A DNA stretch of 64,000 nt from Actinomyces sp. (GTDB taxonomy: Bacteria > Actinomycetota > Actinomycetes > Actinomycetales > Actinomycetaceae). The stretch spans positions 18,016-82,015 of the forward strand of contig JALCNR010000015.1 of the NCBI GenBank assembly GCA_022649165.1, written 5' to 3'. Position 1 is the first letter of the stretch. Every line of letters starts with the position of its first letter. The translations under genes were made by a program, and so were the position numbers. Positions 1-8,482 of this stretch are shown in pieces. The notes below the pieces were generated by a model that had not been told where the DNA came from, made no database searches, and worked only from the letters and a program-made list of their open reading frames with translations.

Positions 1-1094
1 CCGTCATCGCCCCGTGGAACTACCCGCTCAGCCTGCCCATCGGCGACGCCCTGCCGGCGCTCGCGGCCGGCAACGCGGTCGTCGTCAAACCGGACTCGCA
101 GACGCCGGACACCGCCCTGTTCGCCCTGCGGCTCCTGCGCGAGGCGGGCCTGCCCGCCGGCGCCGCACAGATCGTGGTCGGGGCGGGGCGCGAGCTCGGG
201 CCGGCGCTCACCGGCCACGCGGATTTCCTGATGTTCACCGGCTCCTCGGCGACCGGCCGCGTCCTCGCCCAGGAATGCGCCGGGCGCCTCATCGGCTTCT
301 CCGCCGAGCTGGGAGGGAAGAACCCCCTCCTCGTCCTGGGGGACGCGGACCCGGAGCGGGCGGCGGAAGGCGCCGTCCACGCGGCGTTCTCGAACTCCGG
401 CCAGCTGTGCATCAGCGTCGAACGCGGCCTCGTCCACGCCGATGTCTGGGACCGTTTCGTGCCCGCCCTGGTCGAGCGCACCCGCGCGCTGCGCCTGGCC
501 GCGGGCACCACATGGGACGCGGACATGGGGTCGCTGGCCGGCGAGGCCCAGCTGCGCAAGGTGGCCGCGCACGTGCGGGATGCCGTCGACAAGGGGGCGA
601 CCGTGCTCGCGGGCGGGCATCCCCGTCCCGACCTGGGCCCCTACTTCTTCGAGCCCACCCTGCTCGCGGACGTCACCCCGGATATGCGCGTCTTCTCCGA
701 GGAGACCTTCGGGCCCCTCCTCAGCCTTTATCGGGTGGACTCCGACGAGGCCGCCATCGCCGCCGCCAACGATTCCGAGTACGGCCTCAACGCCAGCATC
801 TGGTCGGGCGATGTCCGTCATGCGCGCGACGTCGCTCGTCGGATCCGCACCGGCACCGTCAACATCAACGAGGGCTACGCCGCCGCCTGGGCCTCCCACG
901 ACGCCCCCATGGGCGGCATGGGAGCCTCGGGCATCGGCCGCCGCCACGGCGCCGAGGGCCTCCTCAAGTACACCGAGGCCCAGACCATCGCCGCGCAGCG
1001 GCTGATCCCGATCGCCGGGCCGTCCTCGGTCAGCCACGAGCGGTGGGGAACGGCGCTCACCTGGGGTGTCCGCGCCCTGCGCCGGCTCCGCTGA
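1..1094 (+). CDS. Aldehyde dehydrogenase, C-terminal part (5' end outside window)
   Basis: NAD(P)-dependent aldehyde dehydrogenase of the succinate-semialdehyde type, oxidising an aldehyde to the acid. The frame is open from base 3 and the start codon lies upstream of the window. The translation opens at the family motif PWNYPLS and continues through an NAD-binding stretch with FTGSSATGR. The catalytic Glu is in ELGGKNP and the catalytic Cys in SGQLCIS. Near the end are the late motifs EETFGPLL and GGMGASGIGRR. The visible 363 codons are about three quarters of a normal 450-500-residue enzyme. An SDR gene follows 69 bp downstream on the same strand, so the pair may act on one alcohol/aldehyde substrate; that is inference. 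The substrate cannot be read from the sequence. Confidence 0.93.
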   Translation, partial: VIAPWNYPLSLPIGDALPALAAGNAVVVKPDSQTPDTALFALRLLREAGLPAGAAQIVVGAGRELGPALTGHADFLMFTGSSATGRVLAQECAGRLIGFSAELGGKNPLLVLGDADPERAAEGAVHAAFSNSGQLCISVERGLVHADVWDRFVPALVERTRALRLAAGTTWDADMGSLAGEAQLRKVAAHVRDAVDKGATVLAGGHPRPDLGPYFFEPTLLADVTPDMRVFSEETFGPLLSLYRVDSDEAAIAAANDSEYGLNASIWSGDVRHARDVARRIRTGTVNINEGYAAAWASHDAPMGGMGASGIGRRHGAEGLLKYTEAQTIAAQRLIPIAGPSSVSHERWGTALTWGVRALRRLR

Positions 1095-1163
1095 GCGCAG
1101 CTCCGGGGCCCCGACGAGGGCGGCTCTGCGAGCAGAGCCGGAGGACGACATGGAGGAGGACGA

Positions 1164-1823
1164 ATGAGGCATCCGCTGCGAGGCCGGACGGTGCTGGTGA
1201 CCGGGGGAGGAGGCATCGGGCGTCTGATGGCGCTGGGTGCCGCCCGGCGCGGGGCGCGCGACGTGATCTGGGACCTCTCCGAGGCCGCGGGGGCCGCGGC
1301 GCGCGACGAGATCCGCGCGGAGGGCGGGAACGCCGAATCCTTCTCGGTGGACGTCTCCGCCCGGGTGGCCGTCGCCGCAGCGGCACAGCGCGCCGGGGAC
1401 GTGGACGTCGTCATCAACGACGCGGGCGTCGTCACAGGCCAGCGCCTGATGGACGCCACGGAGGAGGGCATCGAACGCACCTTCCAGGTCAACGCCCTGT
1501 CCCTGTACTGGGTGACCCGCGCCTTCCTGGGCGGCATGATCGCCCGGCACCGGGGCACGGTCGTGACCGTGGCCAGCGCCGCGGGCATGGTCGGCGTGGC
1601 GCGCCAGACCGACTACTCGGCCAGCAAGTTCGCGGCGTTCGGCTTCGCGGAGTCGCTGCGCGCCGAGATGAGGAAGGAGCGCACGGGCGTCACCTCCCTG
1701 GTCGTGTGCCCGTACGACATCGACACCGGCATGTTCGAGGGCGTGCGGACGACGTGTCCGCCGCTGCTGCCGATCCTGCGGCCCGGCCGCGTCCCCCGCG
1801 CCCACGGCGGGAGAAACCCGTGA
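1164..1823 (+). CDS. SDR-family oxidoreductase, shortened at the C-terminus
   Basis: Short-chain dehydrogenase of the retinol-dehydrogenase-like group. The catalytic triad is visible: Ser138 in VASAAG, Tyr151 and Lys155 in DYSASKF, with structural Asn110. Two deviations stand out. The dinucleotide motif is TGGGGIG (13-19), one residue shorter than the usual TGxxxGxG. The NNAG motif is NDAG (residues 85-88). The protein ends at residue 219, just after a TGMF segment, where relatives usually continue for about 50 or more residues. It ends in an unrelated-looking basic tail and overlaps the next gene's GTG start by GTGA. The likely ribosome site is a GGAGGA just before ATG 1164. It could be a working short enzyme, but a deleted or frameshifted 3' end is more likely. 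Confidence 0.8.
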   Translation: MRHPLRGRTVLVTGGGGIGRLMALGAARRGARDVIWDLSEAAGAAARDEIRAEGGNAESFSVDVSARVAVAAAAQRAGDVDVVINDAGVVTGQRLMDATEEGIERTFQVNALSLYWVTRAFLGGMIARHRGTVVTVASAAGMVGVARQTDYSASKFAAFGFAESLRAEMRKERTGVTSLVVCPYDIDTGMFEGVRTTCPPLLPILRPGRVPRAHGGRNP

Positions 1824-4456
1824 CGGGCGCGGCGCGGACGTCGGCGCCCCCGCTCCAGGGCCGGCGGGCGCCCGCCGCCATCGAGGTGCGCGGGGCGCGC
1901 GTGCACAACCTGGACCACATCGACGTCTCCGTCCCGTTAGGGGAGCTGGTCGCCATCGCCGGGGTGTCCGGGTCCGGCAAATCCTCCCTGGCGCTGGGCG
2001 TGCTCTACGCGGAAGGCTCCCGACGCTACCTGGAGGCGCTGTCCACGTACACGCGCCGCCGCCTCACCCAGGCGCCGCCGGCGGCGGTCGACTCGGTCGA
2101 CCATGTCCCCGCTGCGCTCGCCCTGCACCAGCGTCCGGCCGTGCCCGGGGTGCGCTCGACCTTCGGGACCTCAACCGAGCTGCTCAACAGCCTGCGCCTC
2201 GTGTACTCGCGGCTGGGCTCCCACCTGTGCCCGAACGGCCACCGCGTCCCGCCCTCGATGGACGTCGCCCTGGAGCGCCCCCTGGTCTGCCCGGTGTGCG
2301 GCGTGCTCTTCGACGGACCCGGCGCGGAATCCTTCGCCTTCAACTCCGCGGGCGCCTGCCCGCGCTGCGCCGGGACGGGAGTGGTCCGCGACGTCGACGA
2401 GGACGCTCTCGTGCCCGATCCCTCGAAGACCATCGAGGAAGGGGCGGTGGAGTCCTGGAAGATCATGGGGTCGACACCGAACCCCCAGGTCGTCGCCGAG
2501 TTCGGGGTGCGCACGGACGTCCCCTTCCGAGATCTCACGCCCGCCGAACGCGACATCGTCCTCCACGGCCCCCGCGAGAAGCGGCACATCATGGTGCCCT
2601 CGAGGAACGGCCGCGTCTTCAGCCTGAACTGGACGTACCGCAACGCGCGGGTAGCGGTGGAGGAGGCGCTGGCGGGGGCGAAGTCGGAGAAGGGCCTCCA
2701 GCGCATCCGGCGCTTCCTCACCCAGCAGGTCTGCCCCGAGTGCGGCGGCTCCCGGCTCAGCCGGAAGGCCCGCTCAACGCTGGTCGACGGCCGGACGCTG
2801 GCCCAGGCGAGCGCGATGACCCTGGACGACGTGGTCGCCTGGCTGCCGGGCGTCGCCGCATCGGCCGGCTCCGACATGCGGGCGATGGCGGGGGCCATCG
2901 TCTCCCAGACGATGGGGACCGCCCGGCGCCTCCAGGACCTGGGGCTCGGCTATCTCGCGCTGGACCGCGCCAGCGCCACGCTGTCCACCGGCGAGCGCCA
3001 GCGCGTCCAGCTCGCCCGGGCCGTGCGCACTCGCACCACGGGCGTCCTCTACGTCCTGGACGAGCCCTCGATCGGCCTGCACCCCTCGAACATCGACGGC
3101 CTGCTCGGCGTGATCCGCGACCTGCTGGCGGACGGCAACTCGGTCGTCCTGGTGGACCACGACGTCCAGCTCCTGCGCGAGGCGGACTGGCTGATCGAGA
3201 TCGGCCCGGGATCGGGCGCCGCGGGTGGGCGGGTGGTCGCGGAGGGCCCCATCGCGCGCATCGCGGATCCGGGCGCGTGCCCCGGTTCCCGCATCGGGGC
3301 GTTCCTCGGCGGTCGCGCCGCCGTCGCGCGCCCGGCCCCCGCGGGAGCGGCGTCCTCCTCGACGAGGACGGCCGCCGCTCTGCGCGCCGTCTCCCCCGGG
3401 GACCCGGCGATCCGGATGTCCACCGGGCCCCTCCACACCGTTCGGGCCCTCGACGTCTGGATCCCGAGGGGCCGGCTGACGGCCGTGTCCGGCGTGTCGG
3501 GATCCGGCAAGACGACGATGGTCCTGGAGTGCCTGGTTCCGGCCGTGCGCGCCGCCGTGGCAGGGGGCCGGTCGCCCGCCCACGTGCGCTCGGTCGACGC
3601 CCCGGGCATCCGGCGCGTCAACCTCATCGACGCCTCGCCCATCGGGCAGAACGTGCGATCGACGGTGGCGACCTACTCCGGTGTCATGGACGATCTGCGG
3701 CGCGCCTATGCCGGCGTGCCCGAGGCGCGCGCGGCGGGGTGGGGGGCCGGCGACTTCTCCTACAACACGGGGTCGCTGCGCTGCCCGACCTGCGGGGGCA
3801 CCGGTCAGATCTCACTGGACGTCCAGTTCCTGCCCGACGTCGACATCGTGTGCCCCGACTGCGCGGGAAGCCGGTACGGGCCGGAGGCGGACCGCGTGAG
3901 GCGCGGCGGGCGCACCCTGCCCGAGGTCCTCGCCCTCACCGTCGACCGGGCCCTGGACCAGGGGGCCGCCGAGGGGCTGCCCGCCGTGGAGTCGCGGCTG
4001 CGCACGCTCGCGGGCCTCGGCCTCGGCTACCTGACGCTGGGCGAGGACACCCCGGCGCTGTCCGGCGGGGAGGCGCAGCGCCTCAAGCTCGCCTCGGAGA
4101 TGACGCGCGACCAGGGGGACACCCTCTTCGTCTTCGACGAGCCGACGGTCGGGCTTCACCCCCTGGACGTCGAGGTGCTGCTGGGAGTCCTGCAGCGACT
4201 CCTGGACAACGGGGCGACGGTCGTGGCCATCGAGCATGACCTGGACGTTCTGGCGAACGCCGACTGGGTGATCGATCTGGGGCCCGGGGGCGGGGAGGCC
4301 GGCGGGCGCATCGTCGCCACCGGCACGCCGCGAGAGATCGCGGCGGAGCCGGCCTCGGTGACGGGCCGCTACCTCGCTGAGGTCATGGGGTCGGGGGCGG
4401 GAGGCGCACCACCTTCGCCCCGCCGACCGACGCGAAGCGGTCCGGCTGGCAGGTGA
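1820..4456 (+). CDS. UvrA-like tandem ABC ATPase (UvrA2/drug-resistance type)
   Basis: Soluble twin-ABC ATPase of the UvrA family, 878 residues from a GTG start that overlaps the SDR stop (GTGA). Walker A motifs are GVSGSGKSS (about 48-56) and GVSGSGKTT (about 557-565). Signature motifs are LSTGERQRVQLA and LSGGEAQRLKLA, each followed by a Walker B (YVLDEPSIGLHP and FVFDEPTVGLHP). Zinc-ribbon cysteines occur in CPVC, CPRC, CPECGGS, CPTCGGTG and CPDCAGS. It is some 60-100 residues shorter than housekeeping UvrA, as in UvrA2/DrrC-like proteins that lack much of the UvrB-binding insert. Those are linked to DNA-intercalating drug tolerance or alternative lesion recognition. No uvrB or uvrC is nearby. 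The 3' end overlaps the convergent nuclease gene by 74 bp. Confidence 0.9.
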   Translation: MTGAARTSAPPLQGRRAPAAIEVRGARVHNLDHIDVSVPLGELVAIAGVSGSGKSSLALGVLYAEGSRRYLEALSTYTRRRLTQAPPAAVDSVDHVPAALALHQRPAVPGVRSTFGTSTELLNSLRLVYSRLGSHLCPNGHRVPPSMDVALERPLVCPVCGVLFDGPGAESFAFNSAGACPRCAGTGVVRDVDEDALVPDPSKTIEEGAVESWKIMGSTPNPQVVAEFGVRTDVPFRDLTPAERDIVLHGPREKRHIMVPSRNGRVFSLNWTYRNARVAVEEALAGAKSEKGLQRIRRFLTQQVCPECGGSRLSRKARSTLVDGRTLAQASAMTLDDVVAWLPGVAASAGSDMRAMAGAIVSQTMGTARRLQDLGLGYLALDRASATLSTGERQRVQLARAVRTRTTGVLYVLDEPSIGLHPSNIDGLLGVIRDLLADGNSVVLVDHDVQLLREADWLIEIGPGSGAAGGRVVAEGPIARIADPGACPGSRIGAFLGGRAAVARPAPAGAASSSTRTAAALRAVSPGDPAIRMSTGPLHTVRALDVWIPRGRLTAVSGVSGSGKTTMVLECLVPAVRAAVAGGRSPAHVRSVDAPGIRRVNLIDASPIGQNVRSTVATYSGVMDDLRRAYAGVPEARAAGWGAGDFSYNTGSLRCPTCGGTGQISLDVQFLPDVDIVCPDCAGSRYGPEADRVRRGGRTLPEVLALTVDRALDQGAAEGLPAVESRLRTLAGLGLGYLTLGEDTPALSGGEAQRLKLASEMTRDQGDTLFVFDEPTVGLHPLDVEVLLGVLQRLLDNGATVVAIEHDLDVLANADWVIDLGPGGGEAGGRIVATGTPREIAAEPASVTGRYLAEVMGSGAGGAPPSPRRPTRSGPAGR

Positions 4457-7016
4457 GGACGATGACCTGCGCGGAGGAGCCGACCGCGCCCAGCACGGCG
4501 CCCAGGCGAGCGAGGCGCTCCGGGTCGGAGTAGCCGAGCGTGTCGTCGAGGACCACGGGGGCGCCCTCGTCCCCGGAGACCAGCTGCGCGCAGGCGAGCC
4601 TGCCGAGGAGAGCGAGCTGTTCGCGGGCTCCGGCGGAGAGGGAGTCGAAGGGCACGGTGCGCCCGCCCAGCGTCCGCGACTCGATGACGAGGTCCGGGGT
4701 GATGCCGATGCGGAGGTCGGGTCCGAAGACGACGCGTCCCAGCCGTTCGATCCGCTGCGTGAACGGGGCGACGTAGCGGCGCTGGGCGAGGTCGCGGTGA
4801 CGCACCATCGTGTCCCGGAGCAGGCGGGCGGCCCGGGCGTCGCGTTCGAGGCGCGCCTGGGTGAGCCGCGCCTCCGCCAGGTGCGCCTGCGCCTCGGCGA
4901 GCCGGGTCTCGATGCCCTCCGCCGCGAGGCTGTCGACCAGGGCCTTCGCCTGTGCGGCCTCGGTGTGGGTGTCCGAGCGGTTCTCGCGTGTGCTGTCCAC
5001 CAGCCTCCGGGCATTGTCGAGCAGGGTCTCCACGGTGTCGGGATCGGCCTGCTCGAGGGCATCCAGGTCCGCGAGGGCGGCCTCCCGGCAGGCGTCGCGC
5101 TCCTGGGCGGCCCGCGTGAGGGCCTCCTCCAGGGAGGCGTCGCCCTCCTGGGCTCGGGCGGCCTCGAGGGCGGCCTCGGCTCGGTCGAGCTCGGCGCGGG
5201 CCGTGTCGCGTCTGGCGCCGGCCCTCACGTCCCGCGCGGAGGCGGCGTCGCGGGCGGCTCGCGCCTGTTCCAGCACGTCGAGGGCCTGCGCGAGCGCCTC
5301 CGCGGCCTTTTCCTCGTCGTCCTGGGCCCGATGCGCGGCGGCCTCGAGGTCCGCTGCGTCCGCGTCCAGGGGGTGCTCCGGCTCCGCTGCGGGCCCGCCG
5401 GCCGCCCGGAGGCGGGCGGCGAGACCAGCGAGCCGCGCCTCGAGCATGTCCAGGTCATCGCCTGACAGCTCCCGATCGAGGTCGCGGCGGGCCTCCTGCC
5501 GGGCCGCCTCGGCCAGGCGGCGCCGGTCGATCAGAGCGGCGGCCTGCTCGACGGACTCCACCCCGGCCCGGGCGAGGGCCTCCGACAGGGCGGCGCGCGC
5601 CCGGTCGGCCCCCTGTTCCGCGGACCCGCCCGTGGTCCCGGGGGTGACCGTGATCCGGGCGAGCCCGGGGACCTCCACCGTCACGGGCGCGTGCGCCGGC
5701 ATCGAGCGCCGTGACCCGGCGGCCAGCGCCTCGCCATCGAGGAGGACAGGCCGGTCGCCCAGCGCCTCGACCCTCACCTGGGCCGCGGCCAGATCGCGGG
5801 TGCGTTCGGCCACGGTGAGATCGGTCGACAGCGAGGTGAGGTCCTCGAGGACGCCGGCGGGGAGGTCCGGGGCCGACTCGAGGGCGGCTGTGGCGTCGAC
5901 CAGCCGGCCGTGCGCTGCTCGGGCGCGTTCGACCCGGCCGGCGAGCTCCCGCCGGTCATGTGCGTCTCGCAGGCGGGTCAGGGCCGCAGCGGCCCGTTGG
6001 GCCCGGTCGCGCGCCCCCTTGTGGGCGTCCCGCGCCCCGGACGCCGCGCGCTCGGCGGACGCGAAGGCGTCCTCGGCGGCTCGGAGCCCGTCCTCCTCCC
6101 CGGCGGCGGCAGCGGCAAGCTCCTGGAGCTCCCCGCGCCGGTCCTCGACTGCGGTCAGCAGCTCGCGGCGGCGCACCAGGGCTTCCTCGGCGCGCTCAAG
6201 GGTCCGGGTGGCCTCCTCCAGGGCCCGCCCGGAAAGATCCGCGGCGCCGCGGCGGCGGTCGAGGTCCCGGGCCGCGGCCTCTCGTGCGCGCAGGTCGGCG
6301 GTGGCCCGCGCCAGCCTGGCATCGAGGGCGTCGAGCTGGCCGGAGAGCGCGCGATGGCGCTCCACCAGGCCGTCGAGACGGCGCCCCTGCTCCGCCAGGT
6401 CGGCGACCTCCCTCTCCAGGCCCGGCAGTTCCTCCGCACCGGCCCGGTACTCGCCGGTGGGGCGGCCGGTGGGCGTGAAGAACCGCCGGTACTCCTGCTC
6501 GATGAGGTCCATCAGCTCGTCGTGGTCCGCGGAGGGATCCCCGGCCTCGTCGAGGGTGCGGTGCAGGGCGGCGATGCGGGCCAGGTCGGGCTGGGCGAGC
6601 GAGGCGCCCTGCTGGACCTCGAGGGCCAGGAGCAGGTCGAGGTCGAGGGTCTGGCCGAGGATGTCGAGGAAGCGATCGTGCGCCGTGTCGCCGGCGTGTT
6701 GCTCGGGGTGGGGCGCGCTCACCCGGAGCTCGGTCTCCGGCTTCCTCAGCCAGCGCTTGCGGTAGACCAGGTCGAAGGGGCCGGTGGTGAGGGACAGCGT
6801 GACCTCGGGTCCCACGTCGCGGTCGACGGGCTGGACGGCGCGGATGTCCTTGTGGCCGGAGGTCGCCTTGAAGTCGCGGAGGAGGCGCAGAGCCTCGGCG
6901 ATCGAGGACTTGCCCGTCTCATTGGGTCCCTCGATGACGGTCACCCCCGGCGACAGCCGCACCGTCGCGTCCGCGACCCCGCGGAAGTCGACCAGCCTCA
7001 CGCTGTGGATCCTCAT
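4383..7016 (-). CDS. SbcC/Rad50-like SMC-type ATPase (YhaN-like)
   Basis: Large coiled-coil ATPase, 877 residues, partner of the nuclease encoded just upstream. The N-terminus reads as an SMC/Rad50 head: FRGVADATV and Walker A GPNETGKSS at about 30-38. Then comes roughly 500 residues of Ala/Arg/Glu-rich coiled coil. The C-terminal head has a signature-like LSAGAREQLALLGRLA and Walker B GAPVVLDDTLGYSD. No zinc hook CxxC was noticed in the middle, in line with the YhaN-like branch rather than classical SbcC. Its ATG overlaps the nuclease stop by ATGA. The pair probably processes DNA ends or hairpins during repair. The ATPase class is certain, the exact branch less so. Confidence 0.85.
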   Translation of the reverse strand: MRIHSVRLVDFRGVADATVRLSPGVTVIEGPNETGKSSIAEALRLLRDFKATSGHKDIRAVQPVDRDVGPEVTLSLTTGPFDLVYRKRWLRKPETELRVSAPHPEQHAGDTAHDRFLDILGQTLDLDLLLALEVQQGASLAQPDLARIAALHRTLDEAGDPSADHDELMDLIEQEYRRFFTPTGRPTGEYRAGAEELPGLEREVADLAEQGRRLDGLVERHRALSGQLDALDARLARATADLRAREAAARDLDRRRGAADLSGRALEEATRTLERAEEALVRRRELLTAVEDRRGELQELAAAAAGEEDGLRAAEDAFASAERAASGARDAHKGARDRAQRAAAALTRLRDAHDRRELAGRVERARAAHGRLVDATAALESAPDLPAGVLEDLTSLSTDLTVAERTRDLAAAQVRVEALGDRPVLLDGEALAAGSRRSMPAHAPVTVEVPGLARITVTPGTTGGSAEQGADRARAALSEALARAGVESVEQAAALIDRRRLAEAARQEARRDLDRELSGDDLDMLEARLAGLAARLRAAGGPAAEPEHPLDADAADLEAAAHRAQDDEEKAAEALAQALDVLEQARAARDAASARDVRAGARRDTARAELDRAEAALEAARAQEGDASLEEALTRAAQERDACREAALADLDALEQADPDTVETLLDNARRLVDSTRENRSDTHTEAAQAKALVDSLAAEGIETRLAEAQAHLAEARLTQARLERDARAARLLRDTMVRHRDLAQRRYVAPFTQRIERLGRVVFGPDLRIGITPDLVIESRTLGGRTVPFDSLSAGAREQLALLGRLACAQLVSGDEGAPVVLDDTLGYSDPERLARLGAVLGAVGSSAQVIVLTCQPDRFASVGGAKVVRLPPPTP

Positions 7017-8164
7017 GCGCGGCCTCCCGCTGCTGCGGCCAACCGGTAGAGCAGGCGTAGGGCCCCCTGCGCCGACTCAGCGTCGGTGTCGCTCTCGGCG
7101 GCCGTGCCAGCCATGCCGGCCAGCTCGTCGACGGCCTGATCGGCGAAGCCTCCCAGGTGGAGATCGGCGAAGTCGTGGCCATCGGGCAGGACCGCGAGAT
7201 CGCGGTACCGCTCCCACAGGTCGAGGCGGGCGAAGAGTTCGCGGTCCTCCTCGAGGAGGCGCTCGAGGCGCGCGTTGTCCGCCATGGTGAGGGTCCCCGA
7301 GAGCCTGAGCCACACGGCGGTGCGCTCCTTGGCGCCGATCGCCGCCAGGCGCCGCTCCAGCGCGGCGACGTCCTCGGCGGCGTTGAGGGTCTGCTCCACG
7401 ACCGTGAAGGCCCAGCGCCCGACGCGGACCGGTTCGACCGTGACGTCGCCGGTGGCGGGGTCCACGTCGATGACGAGGACGTTGCCGGGATCGGCCTCCG
7501 AGCGGTCGGTGACCTCGGGGGTGCCGGGGTACCAGATGCGCGGATCGACCTGCGTGGTGGAGTGGCGGTCGCCGAGAACGGCGACGTGGGCGATGCCGGC
7601 GTCCAGGAGGCCGCGCAGCGCGGCATCGTCGATGGCGGCCGGGTCGGCGGCGTCCGGGTCCAGGGAGGAGACCGCGCCGTGGCCTGCGACGATGCGGATC
7701 GTGCCCGCCGGGGCGGGCTCCAGGCCCGCGCAGGCCCGGGCCACCAGGTCCTGGTCCGGCCGTTTCGAGAACCAGGGCGCGGCGATCAGCTGGACACCGG
7801 GGGCGACCTCGCGCACGCCGGGTTCCCGCAGAACGCGGACGGCCTCCGGCGTCCGTGCGGCGAACGCCGCGGAGTCGTAGAGGGAGGCGGCGTCGAGCGG
7901 GTCGTGGTTGCCGGGCAGGAGGTGGACCGGCACGGGGAACCCCCGCAGGACCTCGAAGGCCCGTGAGATGATCGCGCGGTCGAGCTGGTTCGACTCGAAG
8001 ACGTCACCGCATACGAGGACGAATTGGGCGCCCCTGTCGCCGGCGAGCTCGCCGATCCGGCGCACGGCGTCGAGCCTGGCTTGCAGGAAGCGCGGCCGCG
8101 CCTGGCCGTCGAGGAAGCGTGCGGTCATGCCGAGCTGCCAGTCGGCGGTCGCGATGAAGCGCAT
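7013..8164 (-). CDS. SbcD/Mre11-like metallophosphoesterase (DNA repair exonuclease subunit)
   Basis: Calcineurin-type nuclease subunit, 383 residues. ATG 8164 is chosen over a longer frame because AGGAGG lies seven bases upstream and the family N-terminus begins exactly there (MRFIATADWQLGM). Phosphoesterase motifs follow in order: ADWQLG, CGDVFES, LPGNHD, AGHGAV and LGDRHST. The first motif has Gln where most Mre11/SbcD proteins have the metal-ligand His (DxH). The last reads GDRH rather than GHxH. Other metal-site residues are present. A similar ADWQ opening is known to me in actinobacterial relatives, so this is probably a lineage trait. It forms a translationally coupled pair with the ATPase downstream. 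Confidence 0.87.
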   Translation of the reverse strand: MRFIATADWQLGMTARFLDGQARPRFLQARLDAVRRIGELAGDRGAQFVLVCGDVFESNQLDRAIISRAFEVLRGFPVPVHLLPGNHDPLDAASLYDSAAFAARTPEAVRVLREPGVREVAPGVQLIAAPWFSKRPDQDLVARACAGLEPAPAGTIRIVAGHGAVSSLDPDAADPAAIDDAALRGLLDAGIAHVAVLGDRHSTTQVDPRIWYPGTPEVTDRSEADPGNVLVIDVDPATGDVTVEPVRVGRWAFTVVEQTLNAAEDVAALERRLAAIGAKERTAVWLRLSGTLTMADNARLERLLEEDRELFARLDLWERYRDLAVLPDGHDFADLHLGGFADQAVDELAGMAGTAAESDTDAESAQGALRLLYRLAAAAGGRA

Positions 8165-8430
8165 CGTCGCCTCCTGTCCCAGCGCCTGGGCCCGCCCACC
8201 GGCGAGCGGCCCCGTCACCGATCGTATCGGCTTCCGTCCTCATCTCCCGGGCGGAGCCCCTTGGCCATTGGGTCAGTGGCGTTGCCGGAAGTCTGGCCGA
8301 AGGTTGCTGGTGGCGGGCGCGCGGGAGGACTTTGATGAAGGGGTCGAAGGGATTCGACTGGATTCTCGTCAATCCGCGGCAGGCATTCGGGCGATCCCCG
8401 CGCCCCGCCCCGAGGGTTGGCTGCGAGAGG
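8165..8430. other. Intergenic stretch before the nuclease operon; no gene seen
   Basis: The space between the nuclease start and the kinase terminator should hold the promoter of the nuclease operon (reading leftwards). No convincing -35/-10 pair or protein-coding frame was recognised. GATACGAT on the minus strand near 8219-8228 is the best -10-like sequence. Confidence 0.5.
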
Positions 8431-8482
8431 ACGAATGGGGTTCGGCGAGGAGGATGGGACACACTCGCCGAACCTCATTCGT
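8431..8482 (-). terminator. Long hairpin over the kinase stop codon
   Basis: Arms 8431-8449 and 8464-8482 pair over 19 positions with a single mismatch around a 14-base loop. The right arm contains the last codons and the TGA of the histidine kinase, so the kinase transcript ends inside the stem. No T-run follows, as is common in high-GC actinobacteria. It probably terminates the peptide-kinase transcript and may also insulate the nuclease operon. Confidence 0.75.

Noticed and set aside
14..1819. Long open frame in frame 2 ahead of and joined to the UvrA-like gene
   Set aside because: Its product here is Arg/Pro/Gly-rich without domains and is overlapped by the clear aldehyde dehydrogenase and SDR frames. 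The real gene begins at GTG 1820.
4810..6765. Long plus-strand frame opposite the SbcC-like gene, Ser/Arg-rich
   Set aside because: It is an antisense shadow caused by high GC and a biased third codon position. The minus-strand frame has Walker motifs and coiled coil.
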